Shown one piece after another: positions 6,133 to 10,868 of a stretch of DNA of 10,868 nucleotides (positions within the stretch are counted from its first letter, which is position 1; each line of letters begins with the position of its first letter). Source of the DNA: an uncultured Loktanella sp. (GTDB lineage: Bacteria; Pseudomonadota; Alphaproteobacteria; Rhodobacterales; Rhodobacteraceae); NCBI GenBank assembly GCA_913061335.1, contig CAJXTP010000086.1:1-10868 (forward strand). Direction: 5' to 3'. The translations under genes and the position numbers were made by a program. Under the pieces are notes generated by a model. It made no database searches. It worked only from the letters and a program-made list of their open reading frames with translations, and was not told the origin of the DNA.

Positions 6133-7930
6133 CTTCCAACAAAAGCCATTCTTCTTCTGCGTCTTGCAACGCTGTCTGGCGCGCGACCAATGCATCAGTC
6201 GCTTTTTCAAACTTAGCGAGCTGTTTTGTGAACAACTCTGGGTCCGATAACAGCACCTCAAGCTTGGCGATCTCAGCGTTCAGCTTTTCCATAACCGTCG
6301 GCAACTCGTCCAAACGGTGTTTTTGAGTGAACGACAATGCGGTCTTGCGGGCCACTGTGCCCGATTGCTTGCCGCCCTTGGACATCTGCTTGCCAACTGA
6401 TTTAGGGGCGTTTGGCATCGTATCAGACCGCTGTTGGCGGTAATCTGTCCATCCACCAGCATAGGCCACGACTTGGCCGTTGCCTTCCATCGCGATGGTC
6501 GTTGTCACCACCCGGTCAAGAAAATCACGGTCGTGGCTGACAAGCATAACCGTGCCGTCATATTCGCCAAGGATATCTTGAAGAAGATCAAGCGTTTCAA
6601 TATCCAAATCGTTGGTCGGTTCGTCCAACACCAGCACATTGCTTTCGCGCGCCATCAGGCGGGCAAGTAGCAGGCGGGCTTTTTCGCCACCAGACAATGA
6701 GCGAACAGGCGCACGGGCTTGGGCTTCGTCAAATAGAAATTCTTTCAGGTATCCAACGACGTGTTTGGGATTGCCGCGCACCATGATCTGATCGGACTTT
6801 CCAGACACACCAAGCACCGGATCGGACGCAAGGTTTTCCCACAGCGTCATATTCGGGTCCAGCGCAGCGCGGGCCTGATCGAACACGGCGATATCTAGGT
6901 TAGTACCAAGCTTAACGATACCCGCATCAGGTTCAATCTTACCAAGCAACATATTGAGAACAGTTGTTTTTCCGACGCCGTTAGGCCCAACAAACGCAAT
7001 ACGATCGCCGCGGTTCACAGTCAGGTCAAAACCGCTGACAATCTGTTTGCCGTCAAAGGATTTGGTCAAGCCAGTCGCCTCGATCACCTTTTTGCCCGAC
7101 GTTGATCCGCCGTCAAACGCCATGGCTGCAGTGCCCTGCCGCTTAATCTGGCCAGATTTTTCAGCGCGCAAATCGGCCAAGGCACGAACACGTCCTTGGT
7201 TACGTTTGCGCCGCGCAGAAATGCCCTCAACAGCCCAACGGGCCTCGGCCTTGATCTTGCGGTTTAGCTTGTGACGCTGTTGGTCTTCTTCTTCCCACAG
7301 CTTATCGCGCCATTCCTCAAAACCGTCGAAACCCTCTTCGGCACGGCGGACTTCACTGCGGTCGATCCACAGGGTCGCACGGGTCAGGTTGCGCAGGAAT
7401 GCACGGTCGTGGCTGATCAGAACAAAGGCGGCGCGGGTCGATTTCAGCTCGGTCTCGAGCCAGGCAATCGCCTCAATATCCAAATGGTTTGTCGGCTCAT
7501 CGAGCAACATCAATTCAGGGGCTTCGGCCATCAGTTTGGCCAAGGCGGCACGGCGACGTTCCCCACCGGATGCGGTTTTTGGGTCGCTCATTGGGTCGAA
7601 CTTCAACCCTTCGGCGACCATATCAACGCGGTAGGCTTCTTCTTCGGGCAAACCGCTAGCGGCATAGGCGCCAAGCGTGTCGAACCCTTCCATTGTGGGG
7701 TCTTGTTCCATGTAGCCGACGCTGACACCAGTCGCAGCAACGCTTGTGCCACTGTCGGCCTCGATCAATCCGGCCATGACCTTCATCAAGGTGGACTTGC
7801 CTGATCCGTTGCGCCCGACCAGCGCGACGCGGTCGCCCGGTTGGATCACCAAAGACAGGTTGTCGAATACAGGATCACCGCCAAAAGTAAGGCCGATGTC
7901 GGAGAGCTGGAGTAAGGGTGTGCGTGCCAT
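6116..7930 (-). CDS. uup: ABC-F family ATPase, Uup-like
   Basis: This is a cytoplasmic ABC-F protein with two fused nucleotide-binding domains and no membrane segments; the family acts on ribosomes, and Uup is linked to translation and genome stability. It has 604 residues. Domain 1 has Walker A GRNGSGKS (39-46), signature ASGGE (120-124) and Walker B LMLLDEP (140-146). The arm/linker region (about 191-280) includes the basic helix ISARRKRNQGRVRALADLR. Domain 2 has Walker A GPNGVGKT (315-322), signature LSGGE (412-416) and VLVLDEPTNDLD (432-443). Both catalytic glutamates (145, 437) remain. The last ~95 residues are charged and look like the coiled-coil Uup C-terminal domain. The start lies 5 bp after the olsB stop with no clear Shine-Dalgarno, suggesting translational coupling. 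Assignment to Uup rather than another ABC-F branch rests on the linker and C-terminal domain. Confidence 0.92.
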   Translation of the reverse strand: MARTPLLQLSDIGLTFGGDPVFDNLSLVIQPGDRVALVGRNGSGKSTLMKVMAGLIEADSGTSVAATGVSVGYMEQDPTMEGFDTLGAYAASGLPEEEAYRVDMVAEGLKFDPMSDPKTASGGERRRAALAKLMAEAPELMLLDEPTNHLDIEAIAWLETELKSTRAAFVLISHDRAFLRNLTRATLWIDRSEVRRAEEGFDGFEEWRDKLWEEEDQQRHKLNRKIKAEARWAVEGISARRKRNQGRVRALADLRAEKSGQIKRQGTAAMAFDGGSTSGKKVIEATGLTKSFDGKQIVSGFDLTVNRGDRIAFVGPNGVGKTTVLNMLLGKIEPDAGIVKLGTNLDIAVFDQARAALDPNMTLWENLASDPVLGVSGKSDQIMVRGNPKHVVGYLKEFLFDEAQARAPVRSLSGGEKARLLLARLMARESNVLVLDEPTNDLDIETLDLLQDILGEYDGTVMLVSHDRDFLDRVVTTTIAMEGNGQVVAYAGGWTDYRQQRSDTMPNAPKSVGKQMSKGGKQSGTVARKTALSFTQKHRLDELPTVMEKLNAEIAKLEVLLSDPELFTKQLAKFEKATDALVARQTALQDAEEEWLLLEEKAGS

Positions 7931-7935
7931 GCGCG

Positions 7936-8691
7936 TCAGGTAGTGCGCAGTGGCCCCATGTGCAAGCCTTGTGTTTGTGCGGCGAGTGCGCGCAAAGACC
8001 GAACCCGTGCAGCAGGGATTGCCGCAATCTCCAAACCGGTGAAAACATGCAGCGTGCCAAGCGTGTGGTCAACGACCAGATGATCGCTCACATAGCCACC
8101 CATTCCAAGGTAAGATCGCAACAACGGCGGCATTTGTTGCAGGGCACGATGCGGATCATGATCGGCTTCACTGATGTCAGAAAGCTTTTTATTATCAGCG
8201 GCTTTTGGTGTGATCTTCATGTGCCCCAAATGCTTGGCTTGCAGCGCGCCAAATGCATCAGCGTAGGCCGCAGGATCAGTCCCTGCAAAGCTCGCACAGC
8301 CAAACAAATGGGCGATATCATGGGCATCAACATGCTGGGTAATCGCGGCCCACGCCAAGCGCATCACATCCAAAGAAAATGCGCCCTGTGCGACGCAAAA
8401 CCGACCAACCTCAAGCGTCGTACCAGCAAGCGGGCCAAAGTCATAGAATCCGTCTGTATATGTACCCGAAAAATCCACGCCATCAGGCAAGACCCGCAGA
8501 CGCAACGTGCAGACCAAAACGCCGTCCCGCTCAACCATCACATGGTTCGAAAACGCATCAAATTGATCAGCGTCCAGCCCTGTGCCACCATGAAAGCAAG
8601 CATGCCGCAGCGCTTGACATGCAGCGACGTCGTCTGGCGACATGGCCATACGGCACAAGATTGGGGCGGTGGCTCGCAAAACTGTCATCAT
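7936..8691 (-). CDS. olsB: L-ornithine N-alpha-acyltransferase (OlsB-type, GNAT fold)
   Basis: OlsB transfers a 3-hydroxyacyl group from acyl carrier protein to ornithine, the first step of ornithine lipid synthesis. This protein has 251 residues. Family features, formerly annotated as hemolysin-like, are the CQALRHACF opening, the TTLEVGRFCV strand (about 90-99), the HLFGCASFAGTDP segment and, near the C-terminus, PPLLRSYLGMGGYVSDHLVVD. Two adjacent ATGs (8691 and 8688) could start it; a stop lies in frame two codons upstream, and GAGGG is almost adjacent, so initiation looks inefficient or uses the second ATG. olsA, the usual partner for the second acylation, is not in the window; downstream is the ABC-F gene. 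A free GNAT acting on another substrate is the alternative. Confidence 0.82.
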   Translation of the reverse strand: MMTVLRATAPILCRMAMSPDDVAACQALRHACFHGGTGLDADQFDAFSNHVMVERDGVLVCTLRLRVLPDGVDFSGTYTDGFYDFGPLAGTTLEVGRFCVAQGAFSLDVMRLAWAAITQHVDAHDIAHLFGCASFAGTDPAAYADAFGALQAKHLGHMKITPKAADNKKLSDISEADHDPHRALQQMPPLLRSYLGMGGYVSDHLVVDHTLGTLHVFTGLEIAAIPAARVRSLRALAAQTQGLHMGPLRTT

Positions 8692-8760
8692 CCCTCATCT
8701 TGGCGAATGGTCGCTTGCGCCCTACATTAACGAGACAAACGCGCAAAGGGGAAACAAACC

Positions 8761-9156
8761 GTGGATAAAATCATCAAATCAAAAGACGAGTGGCAGGCGC
8801 AGCTTTCCACCGAGGCATTCAAAATCATGCGCGAACATGGCACTGAACGGGCTGGAACGCACGACGATTTCCCAAAGGACGCAGGTACCTTCATGTGCGT
8901 CGGTTGCGGGGCACCGTTGTTTGAACAAGCCACCAAATTTGAAAGCGGCACAGGCTGGCCTTCATTCTATGCACCAGTGAATGACGAATTGGTCGGCGAA
9001 AGAGTCGACCGCAAGTTTTTCATGAAACGCACAGAGGTGCATTGTAACGGGTGTGATGGGCACTTGGGGCATGTGTTTCCCGATGGGCCTGCGCCCACCG
9101 GTCTTCGGTATTGCATCAACGGCGTTGCCCTGACGTTCGCGCCTGAAGAAGCTTAG
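8761..9156 (+). CDS. msrB: Peptide-methionine (R)-S-oxide reductase MsrB
   Basis: MsrB reduces methionine-R-sulfoxide in damaged proteins. It has 131 residues and starts with GTG at 8761, supported by an AAAGGGG site about 9 nt upstream. The structural zinc site is complete: Cys46/Cys49 (CVGC) and Cys95/Cys98 (CNGC). The catalytic cysteine is Cys118 in LRYCING. In 2-Cys MsrBs a resolving cysteine sits in the SGxGWPSF loop; here that residue is Thr64, so this is the 1-Cys-like version that needs another cysteine or external reductant. No signal peptide is seen, so it acts in the cytoplasm. It is divergent from olsB (69 bp between starts) and its stop overlaps the end of the bamE-like gene by 4 bp. 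Confidence 0.96.
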   Translation: MDKIIKSKDEWQAQLSTEAFKIMREHGTERAGTHDDFPKDAGTFMCVGCGAPLFEQATKFESGTGWPSFYAPVNDELVGERVDRKFFMKRTEVHCNGCDGHLGHVFPDGPAPTGLRYCINGVALTFAPEEA

Positions 9157-9617
9157 CCTTCGCCCAAGAAATCGCCAGCGTTCACGCGGCCAATGCTGCC
9201 GAGCAGCTGGCGAATGAAGGTACTGTCGCGCACACCGTTGTCAGTGACGCGGCGCGACAACACGATAACATTGCCGTCTTGCAGGCCAAACCGTTCGATA
9301 TTGCGCACAACACCCGCGTCATCAAAGCTGATGGCAAGCACTTGGCGTTCGGTTTCGACAGGGGCCATCGCGCCAAAATGCCGGAACTTGCTGGACACAT
9401 AGTAGAACGCACTTTGATCAAGCACGCCGCCTGAAGTTGGCGGACCCACCGTGGCAGTCACGGATTCGCGGGTATCAACACCAACCGCGATCAACGATAG
9501 ATCCTCGGCTGGCGGCATATAGCCGTGATTGCGGATAATTGGGGTGCAGGCGATCGCTGCAGCCAATGCGGCCACTGCTGTCATCCGTCGCGCGGTTGTA
9601 AATGCCTTGCTGCCCAT
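9153..9617 (-). CDS. bamE: BamE (SmpA/OmlA)-like outer membrane assembly lipoprotein
   Basis: This is a likely lipoprotein subunit of the BAM complex, which inserts beta-barrel proteins into the outer membrane. It has 154 residues. The N-terminus has a basic start (TTARRM), a hydrophobic stretch (residues 13-23) and a lipobox-like AIAC with Cys24 as the lipidated residue; Thr follows it, with no Asp retention signal, fitting outer-membrane sorting. The mature part shows the family pattern: DTRESVTATVGPPTSGG, then SAFYYVSSKFRHFG and a VLAISFDDAGVVRNIERFGL strand. Length fits alphaproteobacterial BamE. AGGGG lies 8 nt before the ATG at 9617. It is divergent from yceD, a conserved arrangement in Rhodobacterales as I recall it. 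Its stop codon overlaps that of msrB. Confidence 0.86.
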   Translation of the reverse strand: MGSKAFTTARRMTAVAALAAAIACTPIIRNHGYMPPAEDLSLIAVGVDTRESVTATVGPPTSGGVLDQSAFYYVSSKFRHFGAMAPVETERQVLAISFDDAGVVRNIERFGLQDGNVIVLSRRVTDNGVRDSTFIRQLLGSIGRVNAGDFLGEG

Positions 9618-9689
9618 TGGGACTGCCCCTTGCTTTGGTGGCTCATGCCTTTTATCCCCTCTACATCATGCAAGCCCCCTAATTCAAGA

Positions 9690-10256
9690 ATGGAAGCACC
9701 ATTGGCTGAATTGCCTACCCATCCGATGCGCCTTGGCGATCTGTCGAATAAGAACAACACCAGCTTTGAACTGCAGCCCGATGCGGCCACTTGTGCAGCG
9801 ATTGCTACGCATTTGGGCATCTTGGGCGTCAAAAAACTGCGCTTTATTGGTGAATTCACCCCCCAAGGGCGCACCGACTGGGCATTATCTGCCAAAATTG
9901 GCGCGACAGTTGTGCAGACCTGCGTTGTCTCTCTTGTTCCAGTCACCACCCGCATCGAAGAATCTGTCGAGCGGCGGTATATCGCCAATTTTGAAGACCC
10001 CGACGAGGAAGAGGTCGAAATGACCGCTGATGAAAACACCGAACCGTTGACCCAATCGGTGGACGCTGCGGCGGTGATGATCGAGGCGTTATCGCTCGCT
10101 ATGCCGTCATATCCGCGCAAAGATGGCGCTGACTTGGGCGAAGCAGTCTATACAGACAAAGAATTAACGCCAATGACAGACGATGATGCAAAGCCTTTTG
10201 CAGGTCTTGGCGCACTGCGCGATGCCCTGCAAAATAAGGGTGAAGGTACCAATTAA
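9690..10256 (+). CDS. yceD: YceD family protein (DUF177)
   Basis: YceD/DUF177 proteins are encoded just before rpmF in most bacteria and are linked to 23S rRNA processing or accumulation. From the ATG at 9690 the protein has 188 residues. Family features are KKLRFIGEFTPQGRTDWAL, then ATVVQTCVVSLVPVTTRIEE, and an acidic middle (FEDPDEEEVEM). The canonical two-cysteine pattern of some members is reduced to one Cys here. The frame is open back to 9525, but that extension is cysteine-rich, unlike the family and overlaps the divergent bamE start. Other in-frame ATGs are at 9645 and 9726. None has a strong Shine-Dalgarno, so the start is the least certain part. A 154-bp spacer separates it from rpmF. 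Confidence 0.85.
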   Translation: MEAPLAELPTHPMRLGDLSNKNNTSFELQPDAATCAAIATHLGILGVKKLRFIGEFTPQGRTDWALSAKIGATVVQTCVVSLVPVTTRIEESVERRYIANFEDPDEEEVEMTADENTEPLTQSVDAAAVMIEALSLAMPSYPRKDGADLGEAVYTDKELTPMTDDDAKPFAGLGALRDALQNKGEGTN

Positions 10257-10280
10257 CACATGTCGTCGTAAGGGGTTGCG

Positions 10281-10297
10281 CTGCTACAAATTAGCAG
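10281..10297 (+). other. Short hairpin downstream of yceD
   Basis: CTGCTA (10281-10286) and TAGCAG (10292-10297) form a perfect 6-bp stem with a 5-nt loop, extendable by a G-U pair. No T-run follows. It may protect the yceD mRNA end or be part of the rpmF leader. Confidence 0.45.
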
Positions 10298-10320
10298 TAT
10301 GTTCCGACCTCTAATACATC

Positions 10321-10394
10321 CAGTCTCGACAAGGCTGTCCCAATCGCTTAGGACGCCCCAAAGACTGAAACACACGGGCCAAAACGGCCCTTTT
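10321..10394 (+). promoter_or_regulatory. Structured leader with terminator-like hairpin before rpmF
   Basis: Two predicted structures lie in the 5' leader of rpmF. CAGTCT (10321-10326) pairs with AGACTG (10362-10367) and encloses a smaller GTCC/GGAC stem (10337-10340 with 10351-10354). Just after it, GGGCC (10376-10380) and GGCCC (10386-10390) form a 5-bp stem followed by TTTT (10391-10394), which has the form of an intrinsic terminator. It ends 16 bp before the rpmF ATG, so it could attenuate rpmF-plsX transcription or merely end yceD transcripts. The rpmF ribosome-binding site (AGGG) lies immediately downstream. Confidence 0.5.
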
Positions 10395-10410
10395 ATCATA
10401 GGGTTGAGAC

Positions 10411-10614
10411 ATGGCCGTCCAGCAGAACAAAGTATCCAAATCCCGTCGTAACAACCGTCGTTCACACGACTCGCTTGTTGCAGCGAATCCAAACGAATGT
10501 GACAACTGTGGTGAGCTTAAGCGCCCACACCACATTTGCCCGTCTTGCAATCACTACGCCACACGCGAAGTGATCGCATCCGCCGACGTGGAACTGGACG
10601 ACGACGCAGCATAA
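10411..10614 (+). CDS. rpmF: 50S ribosomal protein L32 (bL32)
   Basis: bL32 is a small protein of the large ribosomal subunit. It has 67 residues, with the basic N-terminus MAVQQNKVSKSRRNNRRSHD and a zinc ribbon formed by Cys30, Cys33, Cys43 and Cys46 (CDNC...CPSC), so this is the zinc-binding (C+) form. The tail is acidic (ELDDDAA). AGGG lies about 10 nt before the ATG. plsX begins 16 bp after the stop, so the two are surely co-transcribed. The upstream spacer carries hairpins that may regulate the pair. Confidence 0.98.
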   Translation: MAVQQNKVSKSRRNNRRSHDSLVAANPNECDNCGELKRPHHICPSCNHYATREVIASADVELDDDAA

Positions 10615-10630
10615 GCTGTACGTTAAGAAC

Positions 10631-10851
10631 ATGACCCAAGCACAGACGGACATCGCGGCGAACACCGCACATATTATATCCGTCGACGCTATGGGCGGCG
10701 ATAAAGGGCCTGCGACTGTTGTCGCGGGCCTTTCTATGTTTTTGGCCAGTCAACCGCAGGCTCGCGCGATTTTGCACGGCCCCCGCGCAGAACTGGCTTC
10801 AATGCTCGCCAAACGAAAAATAGCCGACCGAGTCGATATTTGGGATGCGTC
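10631..10851 (+). CDS. plsX: Phosphate acyltransferase PlsX (partial, N-terminal)
   Basis: PlsX converts acyl-ACP and phosphate into acyl-phosphate, the donor used by PlsY to start phospholipid synthesis. About 73 genomic residues are present of a usual ~340-370. The conserved opening IISVDAMGGDKGPATVVAGL (residues 15-34) identifies it. The first 14 residues form a variable leader. AAGA just before the ATG is a modest ribosome site. The frame runs on through the last 17 bases, but these are library adapter, so the true gene is cut at about 10851. A strong terminator-like hairpin lies inside codons 25-35. Confidence 0.95.
10704..10733 (+). terminator. Intragenic terminator-like hairpin in plsX
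   Basis: GGCCTGCGAC (10707-10716) pairs with GTCGCGGGCC (10721-10730) across a TGTT loop with one T-G wobble. Flanking AAG and TTT extend the stem to 13 pairs (10704-10733). A T-rich stretch follows at 10731-10743. It lies about 75 nt inside plsX and may be chance within conserved coding sequence, or an attenuator. Confidence 0.4.
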
Positions 10852-10868
10852 CTGTCTCTTATACACAT
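10852..10868 (+). other. Tn5/Nextera mosaic-end adapter remnant at contig end
   Basis: CTGTCTCTTATACACAT matches the first 17 bases of the 19-bp Tn5 mosaic end (CTGTCTCTTATACACATCT) used in Nextera libraries. It ends exactly at the window edge and interrupts plsX. It is sequencing-library sequence, not part of the genome. Confidence 0.96.

Noticed and set aside
6116..7930. Antibiotic-resistance type ABC-F
   Set aside because: The linker and long charged C-terminal domain fit the housekeeping Uup branch, and no resistance or mobile context is present.
7918..8730. 270-codon open frame on the plus strand opposite olsB
   Set aside because: It has no recognisable family, has biased composition (many Cys, Arg, His, Gln), and lies wholly antisense to a well-supported GNAT gene.
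9525..9689. 55-residue N-terminal extension of YceD
   Set aside because: It is cysteine- and tryptophan-rich, unlike the family, and is antisense to the bamE-like coding start.

Overview
The window looks like ordinary chromosome from a marine Roseobacter-type alphaproteobacterium (Rhodobacterales). This rests on the gene content and protein wording: a YceD/DUF177-rpmF-plsX block, a DUF1499 protein next to prfA, a mazG gene divergent from an M20/agmatinase operon, an OlsB-type acyltransferase and a BamE-like lipoprotein. GC is moderate, a little over half by eye. No mobile element, CRISPR array, tRNA or rRNA was seen. The last 17 bases match the Tn5/Nextera mosaic end, so the right edge is a contig end with leftover library adapter, not genome.

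Layout, left to right. Positions 1-538 (-) hold the N-terminal half of prfA (release factor 1), cut by the window edge. Next comes a small DUF1499 protein (579-968, -), preceded by a tandem 11-bp repeat at 996-1028. Positions 1038-4119 (-) hold a tight three-gene operon: an M20 peptidase-family amidohydrolase, an agmatinase and a guanidinobutyrase/guanidinopropionase-like ureohydrolase. Its promoter region is shared with the divergent mazG (4181-4984, +). A periplasmic Fe(III)-type ABC substrate-binding protein (5073-6077, +) follows and ends at a clear intrinsic terminator. That terminator lies inside the 3' end of the convergent Uup-like ABC-F ATPase gene (6116-7930, -). The ABC-F gene sits 5 bp downstream of an olsB-like ornithine acyltransferase gene (7936-8691, -). 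msrB (8761-9156, +) overlaps the end of a BamE-like lipoprotein gene (9153-9617, -) by 4 bp. The right end carries yceD (9690-10256, +), a hairpin-rich 154-bp spacer, rpmF (L32) and the start of plsX.

How the genes fit together. The three-gene operon is best read as breakdown of guanidino compounds (agmatine, guanidino acids) with release of urea; the M20 enzyme's substrate is unknown. The right end is the classic link between ribosome biogenesis (YceD, L32) and phospholipid synthesis (PlsX). OlsB adds a phosphorus-free membrane lipid pathway. MazG and MsrB are housekeeping/sanitation functions.

No new multi-gene system was found. The signals least explained by coding are the structured leader before rpmF, a terminator-like hairpin just inside plsX, the 11-bp tandem repeat upstream of the DUF1499 gene, and an inverted repeat with a near-match to an iron-responsive operator upstream of the iron-binding protein gene.
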